Source: DATARR01 sp034666985 (GTDB lineage Bacteria > Acidobacteriota > Thermoanaerobaculia > Multivoradales > UBA5704). From it: a stretch of DNA of 64,000 nt. Position 1 is the first letter of the stretch; every line of letters starts with the position of its first letter. Where the stretch lies: the NCBI GenBank assembly GCA_034666985.1, contig JAXDKS010000022.1, forward strand, positions 186,001-250,000, written 5' to 3'. Below the pieces are notes generated by a model that saw only the letters and a list, made by a program, of their open reading frames with translations, was not told the DNA's origin and did not search any database. The translations under genes and the position numbers were made by a program. This document shows, piece after piece, positions 6,931 through 16,003 of this stretch.

Positions 6931-9015
6931 GGGCGGGAGCTCGTAGATCCGGTTGGCCTTGTCCTCGTAGCGCAGCACGAAGAGCTGGGGGTTCGCCTCC
7001 ACCCATTGCTGCTCCAGGGGAAACTCGAAGCCTGGATAGCGGGAGAGGTGCACCCAGCGGATGCGCTGCGCCTCCAGGTTGGCGATCCAGGCCTCGGGCG
7101 AAGGGTCGACCCGCGGCTGGCAGGCGGGATACTGGAAGGCGAGGGGGTGGTTGGCCGCGTTGACGTTGACGTAGCGGACGTCCCTCTCCAGGTGGGTCCC
7201 CATGGCCGGATAGACGAAGTAGCTGTTCGGCTCGCTGATGGCGGCGACGGCGCCATCCCCGCCGTTCGCGTCGAGCCATCCCCAGGCGCTGGCGAAGAAA
7301 CGCGCCGAGGTCACGTGGGCGGTGTACTCCTCGCTCAGGGCCCGCGTTCGATCCGCCACCCGGAAGCGGGCGAGGAAGGGAGCCCCGAGGACGGCCAGGG
7401 CCAGGGCCGCCAGGGCCAGCTCGCGCCGGCGCCGGACGGCGAAGGCGCGCAGCGGGGGGGAGAAGGCGAGCCCCACGGCCACCACGTCCGCCACCGCCAG
7501 GGCCAGCCGCACGCCGCGTGGCATCTCGGCGTGGAGTTGGAGCATGCCCTGGGCCAGGAAGGCGATGGCGATCCCCTCCATCCAGCGGTCGCGGACCCCC
7601 CTGCGCTCGCCCAGGGCCACGGCGCCGGCGAAGGCGAGGCCGAGGCCGGGGATCAGATAGCGGACGTTGGCGAAGACGTGATGGGTGCCGGCGTACGGGA
7701 TCGTCAGCCAGACGGCGAGCTCGGCGCCGATCTGCCCCGAGATCAGCAGGCTCTCCCGCCATCGCTCGCGGCCGAGGCCGAAGGGCAGGACGAGGACCGC
7801 CAGCAGCAGCACGAACGCCTGCGGCCCCACGCCCAGCTCCCGCGACTGGGGACGGGTGACGCCCAGGAAGGAGTCCAGGAGCTGCCCCTCGCGGATCATC
7901 GGCTGCCAGAGAGCGATCACCGAGCCCGGCCGGGGGATCGGAGGGGGGCCGGCATCGGGACGGCCGGCCGAGGTCTCCTCGCAGGGGACAGCCAGGGGAT
8001 CCGTTCCCAGCGCGACGTTGCGCAGGTAGAAAAAGCTCCCCAGCAGGGCGGCCACCAGCAGGGCGGCCAGCGTCTGGGCCACGCGCCGGCCCCAGGCCCC
8101 GCGGGCGAGCGGCACCGCCAGCCCGGCCAGCGCCACGGCATAGGCGATGCCCAGCACCTTGGCCCCCGCCGCGAGCCCCAGGCCCGCGCCCGCCAGGAGG
8201 GCGATCCCCATGTCCGCCTGCCGCAGCCAGCGCAGGGTGAAGAAGGTCGCGGCCACGAAGACCGATCCCAGGAAGAGGTCGACGTACTCGGTGGCCGCGA
8301 AGCGGACCACGGTCGGCGTGAGCAGCACCAGGAAGGTGGCCAGCGGCCAGTGGCGTCCCGCTCCGAGATGACGGGCGACGCCGCCCACCGCGAGCCCCAG
8401 CAGCAGCCAGTGCGGGAGGGGCGCCAGGTTGACGTACAGCTCGCTGTGCGACGGCGCCATCCACCACCAGAACCAGACCGAGCCGTTGGCCGGCACGTAG
8501 CCGAAGTAGTTGGTGGGGACGCTGCCGTAGACCGGGAGGAGGTTGCGGTCGCGCAGCCAGGTGCCGGCGAGCAGCAGGTGGTACATCAGGCTGTCCCAGG
8601 AGAGGGGCGGGCGGAGCAGGCCGCGCAGCGCCTCGCTGCCCACCGCGTGCAGGGTAAGCAGCGACAGTGCCGGGTGCTGGCGGAGGATCGCCCACGACCG
8701 CCCGGCGATGGCCCGCGCCGGCCCGCCTACACCGTCCGGGGGAGGGGATCTGCGGAAGCCCAGCAGCAGGAGCAGCGTCAGCCCGGCCTGGAGCGCCAGG
8801 GCGAAGTCGAACCGCAGCACCCCGAGCCCGCCCAGGAGGAGACCGATCCCCACCGCCTCGGCAGTGGCCAGGAGGAGGGAGGCGATGGCCACGGCCAGCG
8901 GATCGCGGACGGCCGTCTCCCCCAGCAGCCGCAGGGCGGCGAGGTATCCCCCGAGGAGCAGGAAGCCGAGCGTGACCAGCGTCAGCGCGGCTCCCAACAG
9001 GTCGAGCCAGAGCAT
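6907..9015 (-). CDS. Large polytopic membrane protein, GT-C glycosyltransferase-like
   Basis: About 702 aa with a dozen or more hydrophobic helices and a soluble C-terminal domain of about 140 residues. The loop SWDSLMYHLLLAGTWLRDR near residue 130 carries an acidic residue where GT-C enzymes have theirs, and FAATEYVDLFLGSVFVAATFF is typical of the superfamily. Start ATG 9015 assumed; GTG 9033 adds six residues. It lies 11-29 bp behind pdxA and may be the last gene of the ricT-hfq-pdxA operon. Substrate unknown. Confidence 0.7.
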   Translation of the reverse strand: MLWLDLLGAALTLVTLGFLLLGGYLAALRLLGETAVRDPLAVAIASLLLATAEAVGIGLLLGGLGVLRFDFALALQAGLTLLLLLGFRRSPPPDGVGGPARAIAGRSWAILRQHPALSLLTLHAVGSEALRGLLRPPLSWDSLMYHLLLAGTWLRDRNLLPVYGSVPTNYFGYVPANGSVWFWWWMAPSHSELYVNLAPLPHWLLLGLAVGGVARHLGAGRHWPLATFLVLLTPTVVRFAATEYVDLFLGSVFVAATFFTLRWLRQADMGIALLAGAGLGLAAGAKVLGIAYAVALAGLAVPLARGAWGRRVAQTLAALLVAALLGSFFYLRNVALGTDPLAVPCEETSAGRPDAGPPPIPRPGSVIALWQPMIREGQLLDSFLGVTRPQSRELGVGPQAFVLLLAVLVLPFGLGRERWRESLLISGQIGAELAVWLTIPYAGTHHVFANVRYLIPGLGLAFAGAVALGERRGVRDRWMEGIAIAFLAQGMLQLHAEMPRGVRLALAVADVVAVGLAFSPPLRAFAVRRRRELALAALALAVLGAPFLARFRVADRTRALSEEYTAHVTSARFFASAWGWLDANGGDGAVAAISEPNSYFVYPAMGTHLERDVRYVNVNAANHPLAFQYPACQPRVDPSPEAWIANLEAQRIRWVHLSRYPGFEFPLEQQWVEANPQLFVLRYEDKANRIYELPPSSTQPRP

Positions 9016-9044
9016 GGGCGCGATTGATAGCACAGGCGCGGCCG

Positions 9045-10100
9045 CTATGGGCGGCGCTTCGGCAGCTCGCCCGCGATCAGCTTCAGGGTCGTCTCCACCA
9101 CCGCCGCCAGGGGGGCCGCGTCGGCGACGCCGCGGCCGGCCAGGGGGAAGGCCGTGCCGTGGTCGACGGAGGTGCGCAGGAAGGGGAGGCCGAGCGTCCA
9201 GTTGGTGGCCAAGCCGAAGGACGAGGTCTTGACGGCGATCAGCCCCTGGTCGTGGTAGAGGGCGAGCACCCAGTCGAACTCGCCGCGGCGGGCGCGGGCG
9301 AAGAGCGAGTCGGCGCTCTCAGGCCCATGGACGTCGATGCCCCGCTCGCGGGCCGCCGCCACCGCGGGGGCGAGCACCGCCTCCTCCTCGCCGCCGAGCA
9401 GTCCGCCCTCCCCGGCGTGGGGGTTGAGGCCGGCGAGGGCGATCCTGCCGCCGGCGTGGCGGTGGAGACAGTCGAGGGCCTCCGCCACCGCCTCGCCGGT
9501 GATCCCGTCCAGGGCGTCGCGCAGGGGGAGATGGACGTTGAGCAGGGCCACCTGCAGCTCGGGGGCGAGGAAGGCCATCAGGTAGTCCCGCCCGTAGCGC
9601 TCCAGGCCGCAGATCTCGGCAAGGTAGTCCGTATGTCCCACGAAACCGGGGAGGTGCTGGCGGGCGATCGACTCCTTGCTCACCGGCGCGGTGACCAGGG
9701 CGTCGGCCACGCCGCAGTCCACGAGCTCGATGCCGACGTCGAGAGCGGCCATGGCCCCGGCGGCGTCCGCCGGTCCCGAGCTGCCGAGGGTGACGATGCG
9801 GCGCTGGCCCACCGGGTCCAGCACGGGAATGCCGTCGGAGGGGAGGCTCAAGCGGGTCGCCGGAGCGGCGGAGAGGTAGATCAGGCGGTCCCAGGGAGCG
9901 CCGGGCAGGGAGGGGCGGAGGGCCTCCAGGGCGGCCCGCTCGGCCACCAGGAGGGGCTGCCAGGGGAGGTGGTTGGTGGCTGGGGCGGGCTCCAGGAAGA
10001 GCTTGAGGAGGATCTCGGGTCCGATGCCCGCCGGATCTCCCTGGGTGAGGGCGAGGACGGGCTGCGGGGTCGGCGAGGAATCGGGCGAGGGGTCGGTCAC
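9045..10100 (-). CDS. pdxA: 4-hydroxythreonine-4-phosphate dehydrogenase
   Basis: 351 aa. Catalyses NAD-dependent oxidation of 4-phosphohydroxy-L-threonine in the deoxyxylulose 5-phosphate-independent-of-PdxST route of vitamin B6 synthesis. Diagnostic motifs: LTQGDPAGIGPEI at the N-terminus, APVSKESI, FVGHTDYLAEICG, NPHAGEGGLLG, ALYHDQGLIAVK and a late SVDHGTAFPLAGRG, including the metal-binding histidines. The ATG overlaps the hfq stop by 4 bp (ATGA), indicating translational coupling. Confidence 0.95.
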   Translation of the reverse strand: MTDPSPDSSPTPQPVLALTQGDPAGIGPEILLKLFLEPAPATNHLPWQPLLVAERAALEALRPSLPGAPWDRLIYLSAAPATRLSLPSDGIPVLDPVGQRRIVTLGSSGPADAAGAMAALDVGIELVDCGVADALVTAPVSKESIARQHLPGFVGHTDYLAEICGLERYGRDYLMAFLAPELQVALLNVHLPLRDALDGITGEAVAEALDCLHRHAGGRIALAGLNPHAGEGGLLGGEEEAVLAPAVAAARERGIDVHGPESADSLFARARRGEFDWVLALYHDQGLIAVKTSSFGLATNWTLGLPFLRTSVDHGTAFPLAGRGVADAAPLAAVVETTLKLIAGELPKRRP

Positions 10101-10447
10101 CGGTCCTCGTCGCTGCCGCCGTTGCGCTTGACCCGCCGCTTCAGCTCTTCCTCCTTGAACATGTAGCGGATGAAGTGCTTCTGGATCAGGAGGTTGGGTC
10201 CCTGGGTCCGGTTGAGCTTGAGCGACCCTTTGTCATACCACTCGATCCAGCCCCGCAGCTCCTCGCCGTCGGTGAGGATCACCACCATCGGCGTCTTCGC
10301 CGCCATCTGCTTGAGGTAGTAGAACTCCTCGGCGTTGGTCTGCTCCGGCGGCGACTGCTTGCGGCGCACGCTGCGCGCGGGGAGGTCCTTCTTGAGCTCG
10401 TTCATGTCCGGGCGTATCAGTTTGCGATTGGCCATTGTCGGTTCCAT
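10097..10447 (-). CDS. hfq: Hfq-family RNA chaperone (Sm-like)
   Basis: 116 aa (an inner ATG at 10435 is possible). A disordered basic N-terminus of ~40 residues precedes an Sm fold: EEFYYLKQMAAKTPMVVILT, DGEELRGWIEWYDKGSLKLN (Sm1), and LLIQKHFIRYMFKEEE (Sm2). The Sm2 core is KHFIRYM rather than the canonical YKHAIS, and the long N-terminal extension is unusual, so this is a divergent Hfq. Expected to be a hexameric ring binding sRNA and mRNA. It sits 14 bp behind ricT and overlaps pdxA. Confidence 0.8.
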   Translation of the reverse strand: MEPTMANRKLIRPDMNELKKDLPARSVRRKQSPPEQTNAEEFYYLKQMAAKTPMVVILTDGEELRGWIEWYDKGSLKLNRTQGPNLLIQKHFIRYMFKEEELKRRVKRNGGSDEDR

Positions 10448-10461
10448 GGGACGTTAGATAC

Positions 10462-11196
10462 CTAGGCTGTAAGTGAGGCCGTTGCAGACCGGTCGTCCGG
10501 CGTCCGGGTCTTGTACTGGTCGTCCTCGTAGGCCAGGCAGCAGAGGAGCCGACCGCACTGGCCGGAGATCTTCGACGGATTGAGGCTCAGGTTCTGGCGC
10601 TTGGCCATCTGGATGGAGATCGGCCGGAAGTCCTTGAGCCAGGTCGAGCAGCAGAGGGTCCGGCCGCAGATGCCGATGCCGCCGATCAGCCCGGCCTCGT
10701 CCCGCGCTCCGACCTGCACCATCTTCACCCGCACGGAGAAGCGGGTGGAAAGGTCGCGCACGAGTTGTCGGAAATCCACTCTCCCCTCGGAGGTGAAGTA
10801 GAAAGTCGCTTTCTTGCCGCTGAGCGAGAAGTCGACCAGGGAGATCTTCATGTCCAGGCCGAGGCTGCGCGACCGCTCCTGGGCGTAGAGCTTGCCGCTC
10901 AACTCGCTCTGGCACTGCCGGTCGTAGGCGGCGGCGTCGGCGATGTCGGCCGGCCGCAGGATGGGCCGGGCGCTGGACTTCTGGCACGGCTTGAACACCG
11001 GCATGGGAGACTGCTCGACATGGCCGAACGCCGGTCCGGACTCCAGCTCCACCACCACCTTGTCCCCCCGTCCGTACACGCGCCCTCCCGTCGAGCAGAG
11101 CATCAGGTTGGTCTCTTCACGAAACCGCACGCCGACGAACGTGTCTTCGACGGCCGTCGACATCCCCTTGAAAGCACAACCGCTACATCCGCTCAT
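10462..11196 (-). CDS. ricT: PSP1-domain protein, RicT/YaaT family
   Basis: 244 aa. The PSP1 C-terminal domain is evident: LVDFSLSGKKATFYFTSEGR, DFRQLVRDLSTRF, then the cysteine cluster GICGRTLCCSTWL and CGRLLCCLAYE. In Bacillus this protein carries [4Fe-4S] clusters in the Y-complex that stimulates RNase Y. An extra cysteine pair sits at the very N-terminus (SGCSGCAFKG). First gene of the probable operon with hfq and pdxA, consistent with a role in RNA metabolism. Confidence 0.9.
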   Translation of the reverse strand: MSGCSGCAFKGMSTAVEDTFVGVRFREETNLMLCSTGGRVYGRGDKVVVELESGPAFGHVEQSPMPVFKPCQKSSARPILRPADIADAAAYDRQCQSELSGKLYAQERSRSLGLDMKISLVDFSLSGKKATFYFTSEGRVDFRQLVRDLSTRFSVRVKMVQVGARDEAGLIGGIGICGRTLCCSTWLKDFRPISIQMAKRQNLSLNPSKISGQCGRLLCCLAYEDDQYKTRTPDDRSATASLTA

Positions 11197-11337
11197 GAGT
11201 TACTTCCATTCCACGTGCAACAGCGACCTGACAACCTATGCAGGAAGAGTACCAGGCGCCGGATTGATAGAGGCTCGGAACCGCTAACCCATTGTGGCAG
11301 TAGCGGGTCCCCGCGTCAACGATGCCTGGTCAAGCTA

Positions 11338-12627
11338 TCACGATCCCGCGAGCGGGTCCTGATCGAGCAGCCGGCGGCCGATGTCCTGGCGGTAGACCTT
11401 GCCGGGCCAGTCGATCTCGGCGACGGCGGCGTAGGCGTTCCTGAGGGCGCCTGTGAGGTCGGGATCGAGGGCGCAGACGGAAAGGACGCGGCCGCCGGCG
11501 CTCACCAGCTCGTTGCCGGCCAGGGCGGTGCCGGCGTGGAAGATCTCGACGCCGGGCAGGGCCGCCGCGCGGTCGAGCCCGCGGATCGGCTCGCCCTGGA
11601 GTGGCCGGCCAGGATAGCCGGGGCTCGCCAAAACGACACAGGCCGCGGCCTCCCGGCGGAAGGAGAGGCGCCGCGCCTCGAACCGCCCCGCCGCTCCGGC
11701 GGCCAGGATGGGGAGGAGGTCGTCCTCCAGCCGGAGCATCACCACCTGGGCCTCGGGGTCGCCGAAGCGGGCGTTGAACTCCAGCACCCGGGGGCCCTCC
11801 GAGGTCAGCATGAGGCCGGCGTAGAGCACGCCCGTGAACGGGCGTCCCTCGGCGGCGAGACCGGCGACCACGGGGCGCAGGATGGTCTCCACCGCTTCCG
11901 CCGCCGCCTCCGCCGACAGCCCGCCCGCCGGGCTGTGGGCACCCATGCCGCCGGTGTTGGGCCCGGTGTCGCCGTCGCCGATCCGCTTGTAGTCGCGGGC
12001 GGTGGCCAGCGGCAGCACGCGCTCGCCGTCGCAGAGGGCCATGAGCGACACCTCCTCGCCCGGCAGGAAGGCCTCGACCACCACCCGGTCGGCGCTGGCG
12101 CCGAAATGGCGCTCCTCGAACAGGGTGCGGACGGCGGCGGCGAGCTCGGAGGCATCCTGGACGATCAGCACCCCCTTGCCGGCGGCGAGGCCGTCGGCCT
12201 TGAGCACCACGGGATAGCCGAAACGCCAGGCCGCGGCGCGCGCCGCCGCGGCGTCGTGAACGACCTCGAAGGGCGCCGTGGGGATGCCGTGCCGCTCCAT
12301 GAGCTGCTTGGCGAACACCTTGCTCCCCTCGAGCTCGGCGGCACGCTGGGTGGGGCCGAAGATCGGCAGGCCGCGGTTGGCGAACTCGTCGGCGATCCCC
12401 AGGGTGAGGGGGAGCTCCGGTCCTACCACCGTCAGGTCGATCCTGAGCTCGGTGGCGAAGTCCGCCAGCCGCTGCACCTCTTCGGAGGCCAGCGGCACCC
12501 GGTCGGCCAGGGCGGCGATGCCCGGATTGCCCGGAGCGCAGTAGAGCTCGGTCAGCAGCGGGCTCTGCCGCAGCTTCCAGCACAGGGCGTGCTCGCGCGC
12601 GCCGCTCCCCACCACCAGCACTTTCAT
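11338..12627 (-). CDS. purD: Phosphoribosylamine-glycine ligase
   Basis: 429 aa. ATP-grasp enzyme joining glycine to phosphoribosylamine to make GAR, the second step of purine synthesis. Motifs: MKVLVVGSGAREHALCW at the start, GPELPLTLGIADEF, LKADGLAAGKGVLI (ATP loop), GPNTGGMGAHSPA, and LEFNARFGDPEAQV with the Mg-binding Glu/Asn. The ATG overlaps the pta stop by 4 bp, so translation is coupled to pta, an unusual partner for purD. Confidence 0.96.
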   Translation of the reverse strand: MKVLVVGSGAREHALCWKLRQSPLLTELYCAPGNPGIAALADRVPLASEEVQRLADFATELRIDLTVVGPELPLTLGIADEFANRGLPIFGPTQRAAELEGSKVFAKQLMERHGIPTAPFEVVHDAAAARAAAWRFGYPVVLKADGLAAGKGVLIVQDASELAAAVRTLFEERHFGASADRVVVEAFLPGEEVSLMALCDGERVLPLATARDYKRIGDGDTGPNTGGMGAHSPAGGLSAEAAAEAVETILRPVVAGLAAEGRPFTGVLYAGLMLTSEGPRVLEFNARFGDPEAQVVMLRLEDDLLPILAAGAAGRFEARRLSFRREAAACVVLASPGYPGRPLQGEPIRGLDRAAALPGVEIFHAGTALAGNELVSAGGRVLSVCALDPDLTGALRNAYAAVAEIDWPGKVYRQDIGRRLLDQDPLAGS

Positions 12628-13637
12628 GTCCTACCCCTCCGCGCGGCCGCGTCAACAGCGGTGACCGCGGTGACCGCGATCACATCCACGACGTCCTCCG
12701 CCGAGCACCCCCGCGACAGGTCGTTGAGGGGGCGGGCGAGCCCCTGGAGCAGCGGCCCCACCGCCCGCGCGCCGGCGAGCCGCTCCGTCAGCTTGTAGGC
12801 GATGTTGCCGGCGTCCAGGTCGGGGAAGACCAGCACGTTGGCCCGGCCCGCCACCGGGCTGCCCGGCGCCTTGCGCTCCGCCACCTCGGGTACCAGGGCG
12901 GCGTCGGCCTGGAGCTCGCCGTCGACGGTGAAATCGACGCGCCGCGCCCGCAGCACCTCGACGGCGGCGCGGACCTTGTCCACCCGGGGGTGGCGGGCGC
13001 TGCCCCGGGTCGAGAACGAGAGCAGGGCCACGCGCGGCTCCTCGTCCAGCAGCACCCGGCAGCTCGCCGCCGCGGCCTCGGCGATGTCCGCCAGCTCCTC
13101 GGGCGTGGGGTCCGGCACCACGCCGCAGTCGCTGTAGATGAGCGCGCGGCCGTCCGGCAGGGCCATGAGGAAGCAGGAGGAGACCACCTTGAGCCCCGGC
13201 CGGGGGCCGATGGCCCGCAGGGCGGCGCGCAGGGTGTCGGCGGTGGTGGCGAGCGCCCCCATCACGGCGCCGTCCGCCCGGCCGGTGGCCACCAGCAGCG
13301 CCGCGTAGTAGAGCGGATCGCGGGCCTGGGTCACGGCCTGGGAGGGATCGAGAGCCTTGACGCGATCCCCCAGGAAAGAAGCGAGAGCGGGAAGGCCGGG
13401 ATCGGCGGCCGGATCGAGCACCGGCACGGTGAGCGGGACCCCGGCGGCCTCGGCCGCGGCGGCCACCACCGCCCGCGAGCCCACCAGCTCCGCCCGGGCC
13501 AGTCCCAGGGCCGTGGCGCGCTCGGCGGCGGCCACCACCCGGGGGTCCTCGCCCTCGGCGAGCACGACGACGGCCGGGCTCGGCGAGGCGGCGGCCCGGG
13601 CTCTCAGCCGTGCGAGGGGATGGGGCGTCTCGGACAC
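12624..13637 (-). CDS. pta: Phosphate acetyltransferase
   Basis: 337 aa, the short Pta/EutD form. Interconverts acetyl-CoA and acetyl phosphate. Visible family signatures: VVVLAEGEDPRVVAAAERA, QARDPLYYAALLVATGRADG, and SFSTRGSARHPRVDKVR with the substrate-binding Ser/Arg, then VFPDLDAGNIAYKLTERLAG and ARPLNDLSRGCSAEDVV. Start is GTG 13637, nine bases after a TAGAGT box, which suggests a leaderless message. A separate ackA gene is not in the window. Confidence 0.94.
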   Translation of the reverse strand: MSETPHPLARLRARAAASPSPAVVVLAEGEDPRVVAAAERATALGLARAELVGSRAVVAAAAEAAGVPLTVPVLDPAADPGLPALASFLGDRVKALDPSQAVTQARDPLYYAALLVATGRADGAVMGALATTADTLRAALRAIGPRPGLKVVSSCFLMALPDGRALIYSDCGVVPDPTPEELADIAEAAAASCRVLLDEEPRVALLSFSTRGSARHPRVDKVRAAVEVLRARRVDFTVDGELQADAALVPEVAERKAPGSPVAGRANVLVFPDLDAGNIAYKLTERLAGARAVGPLLQGLARPLNDLSRGCSAEDVVDVIAVTAVTAVDAAARRGRT

Positions 13638-13646
13638 GCGCCCGCA

Positions 13647-13652
13647 ACTCTA
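13647..13652 (-). promoter_or_regulatory. -10 box TAGAGT, leaderless arrangement
   Basis: On the minus strand TTAGAGT ends nine bases before the pta GTG with no Shine-Dalgarno between. Transcription would begin at or next to the start codon. Confidence 0.45.
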
Positions 13653-13665
13653 ACAGATGGAGGTC

Positions 13666-14457
13666 TCAACTGCTCTTGAGCACCATATCGCCCGAGGGCT
13701 TGGACACGCCGCCCGCGGGCTCGACGGTCACCGCCCAGGCCTCGATGCTGCCGACGTCCGACACCCGCTCGACGCGGACGCTGGCCGTGCCGTGCTCGTC
13801 GACGGCGAAGGTCCCGGCCGAGACCGGCTTGCCACCGGCGATGAACCAGAGCTGGTAGGTCTTGTCCTGCGGCAGGGCCGGCAGGTCGAAGGCGTAGAAC
13901 AGGGCGTCGCCGCGGCGCGGGTTGACGTAGGTGTGGCCTGCGGCCTTCGGCGTCGGCCCCAGTCCCGCCAGCACCACCGACTGGACGCCCGGATTGGCCA
14001 GGACCTCGAGGGCTTGGCGCGACTGGCGCGCGTCGTTGCGAGCCAGGGACATCTCGCGGCCCAGCGCCGCCACCTGCATCGCCAGCCGGTCGCGCTCGCC
14101 GGTCAGCCGCTCGAGCTCGCCGCGCAACCGGATCTGGCCGGCCACCCCCCAGACGGCCACGGCGAGCAGGGCCGCCGCGGCGAGGGGAATCCACCGCGGC
14201 AGGCGGCGGGGAGCCGGCGCGGCGCCGGCCACCACGCGCAGGATCCGGGTGCGGGTGGTCTCCGAAGGCTTGACGGGCGTCACCGAGTCCGCCAGCGCCT
14301 CCAGGTCCCGGTTCCAAAGGTCGAGTTGGCGCCGGCACTCGGCGCAGCCGCCGGCCAGGTGCTCCTCGAGCTCGCGCAGGTCGTCGCCGTCCAGCGCACC
14401 CAGGGCGTAGGCCGGGAGGACCTCCTCGAAGCGAGCGGAGTGCGAGACGGCGGTCAT
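13666..14457 (-). CDS. Anti-sigma factor, RskA-type
   Basis: 263 aa. The N-terminal cytoplasmic zinc-binding anti-sigma domain includes HLAGGCAECRRQLD near residue 33, the H-x3-C-x2-C element of ZAS domains. A single membrane helix (PLAAAALLAVAVWGVAGQI) follows at about residue 90, then a short coiled coil and the extracytoplasmic RskA C-terminal domain ending in DEHGTASVRV and EPAGGVSKPSGDMVLKSS. It lies 14 bp downstream of its cognate ECF sigma gene. Confidence 0.9.
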   Translation of the reverse strand: MTAVSHSARFEEVLPAYALGALDGDDLRELEEHLAGGCAECRRQLDLWNRDLEALADSVTPVKPSETTRTRILRVVAGAAPAPRRLPRWIPLAAAALLAVAVWGVAGQIRLRGELERLTGERDRLAMQVAALGREMSLARNDARQSRQALEVLANPGVQSVVLAGLGPTPKAAGHTYVNPRRGDALFYAFDLPALPQDKTYQLWFIAGGKPVSAGTFAVDEHGTASVRVERVSDVGSIEAWAVTVEPAGGVSKPSGDMVLKSS

Positions 14458-14471
14458 TTAGAGCTCTGCAC

Positions 14472-15032
14472 TCATTGTAGCTCAGCGCTCAGGGTCTGCC
14501 GGAGCTTGTTCATCCCCAGCAGGATCCGGGATTTGACGGTGCCGAGGGGGGCCGCGAGGCGGTCGGCGATCTGGGTGTGCGTGAGCCCCTCGAAGAAGGC
14601 GAGCTCGATGCAGCGTCGCTGGTCCGGGGACAGCGCCTCCAGGGCGCTGCTCACCTTGTGCTGCCGCTCCTGGACCTCGAGCCGCTCGGTGCCCAGTGGC
14701 GCCACGGCATCGTCCTGCTCCTCGCCCGCGATCTCTTCGCGGCGGCGGGACGCGTCGCGGCGGCGGAGGCGGTCGAGGGCTCGGGAGCGGGCTAGCATGA
14801 GGATCCATCCTCGGGGCGTCGAGCGCCCGGCATCGTAACGGTCGGCCTGCGTCCAGACCTGCAGGAAGACCTCCTGCAGGATCTCCTCCGCCTCCATCCG
14901 CCGGCTCAGGATACGGCTCAACAGGCCCAGCGTGACGGGTGAGTGGAGCTCGAACAGGCGCGTGAATGCCGCGCCGTCGCGTGCCGCCACACGGCTCATG
15001 AGCTGAAGATCCTCCGCGTCCCTCGCGTCCAT
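14472..15032 (-). CDS. ECF RNA polymerase sigma factor (SigK-like)
   Basis: 186 aa. Region 2 (LFELHSPVTLGLLSRILSRR, EAEEILQEVFLQVWTQ, GWILMLARSRALDRLRRR) binds core polymerase and the -10 element. Region 4 (LSPDQRRCIELAFFEGL then THTQIADRLAAPLGTVKSRI) is the helix-turn-helix for -35 recognition. Held inactive by the downstream membrane anti-sigma protein. The neighbouring DUF4198 and DUF4331 secreted proteins are candidate targets, by position only. Confidence 0.95.
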   Translation of the reverse strand: MDARDAEDLQLMSRVAARDGAAFTRLFELHSPVTLGLLSRILSRRMEAEEILQEVFLQVWTQADRYDAGRSTPRGWILMLARSRALDRLRRRDASRRREEIAGEEQDDAVAPLGTERLEVQERQHKVSSALEALSPDQRRCIELAFFEGLTHTQIADRLAAPLGTVKSRILLGMNKLRQTLSAELQ

Positions 15033-15079
15033 GAATCCTGGCTGACTCTCCCCTTACTACGAGACGATTACCGACGCAA

Positions 15080-15910
15080 TTACCGCCCCGCGACCTCGAA
15101 GGTCAGCGAGGCCCAGAAGCTCTCCCAATCGGCGCCGGACTCCCTGGGAGCGGGGATCATGTGCACGGCCTTCACCAGCCACGTGCCGGGCCGGTCGAGC
15201 TTCAGCGCGACCCGCCCCTGGGCGTCCGACCGGGCCGAGACCTTGGCCGCGGGCCGGTCCTTCGTGAACGCCACCACCAGCGCGCCCGGGAGCGGCCTGC
15301 CCTCGTACAGCAGGCGCGCCGGCAGCACCCCGCCGCCCTGAAGCATATATGGATTCGCCTCGGGCACGATCTCCAGGCGCAGCCCCAGCGGCCGGTTCCA
15401 GCCGGTGCCGCCGCTGGCAATCGTGGCGCCGCCCGCGGCCAGCAGCGCCTTGGCGCAACGGGAGAAGATCTCCTTCGCCGGAGCGCCGGTCTGGCCGCGC
15501 TGCGCCCGCAGCTCGCGGATCTTGTCCAGCCCCTCCTGTCCCAGGTAGTCGTTGAACTTCTGGGGATCGAGCTGGACCGGCTCGGGGTTGCTGGCGTAGA
15601 CGACGGTGTACAGGCCCGGAGCCGGGATGGAGAGGAACCCCGCCGGCTCCGTGTTGGGCACGCCCGGCACGGCCGTCTCGCCGGCGGGCCCCACCAGCAC
15701 GAACCGCTTCAGCAGGTTGGGATCCCGGGGCACCGGATCGCCCCGGAATTCCTGGCCCACCCGCAGCCGCACGGCCAGGCGCTGGGCCACGGCCGGGCGG
15801 AAGGCCGTGGGCTCGATCCAGAAGTCGTGAGCCCACAGTGCGGGGGTGGCGAGCAGGGCCGATACCAGGATGAGCACGGCGGCCCTGAGTCTGTGAAACG
15901 GATGCATCAT
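15080..15910 (-). CDS. DUF4198 secreted protein
   Basis: 276 aa. A signal peptide (MMHPFHRLRAAVLILVSALL, cleavage after ALWA) precedes HDFWIEPTAFRP, the characteristic start of DUF4198. The C-terminal half has a Ig-like/NikM-like region (GGVLPARLLYEGRPLPGALV, DAQGRVALKLDRPGTWLVKA). Family members are periplasmic and often associated with metal uptake; the role here is not established. Preceded by GGAGAG. Confidence 0.85.
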   Translation of the reverse strand: MMHPFHRLRAAVLILVSALLATPALWAHDFWIEPTAFRPAVAQRLAVRLRVGQEFRGDPVPRDPNLLKRFVLVGPAGETAVPGVPNTEPAGFLSIPAPGLYTVVYASNPEPVQLDPQKFNDYLGQEGLDKIRELRAQRGQTGAPAKEIFSRCAKALLAAGGATIASGGTGWNRPLGLRLEIVPEANPYMLQGGGVLPARLLYEGRPLPGALVVAFTKDRPAAKVSARSDAQGRVALKLDRPGTWLVKAVHMIPAPRESGADWESFWASLTFEVAGR

Positions 15911-15960
15911 GTCTCTCCAGCCTTCAAAAATTATTCAAGAAAGAATCGTTTCAAGAATCG

Positions 15961-15995
15961 AGCCGGCGAGCGGCGCGAAGTGCCACTCGCCGGCT
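15961..15995 (-). terminator. Rho-independent-like hairpin behind the DUF4331 gene
   Basis: AGCCGGCGAG and CTCGCCGGCT form a 10-bp stem with a 15-nt loop, placed just after the DUF4331 stop. The U tract is weak. Confidence 0.55.
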
Positions 15996-16003
15996 TTCTC
16001 GTG

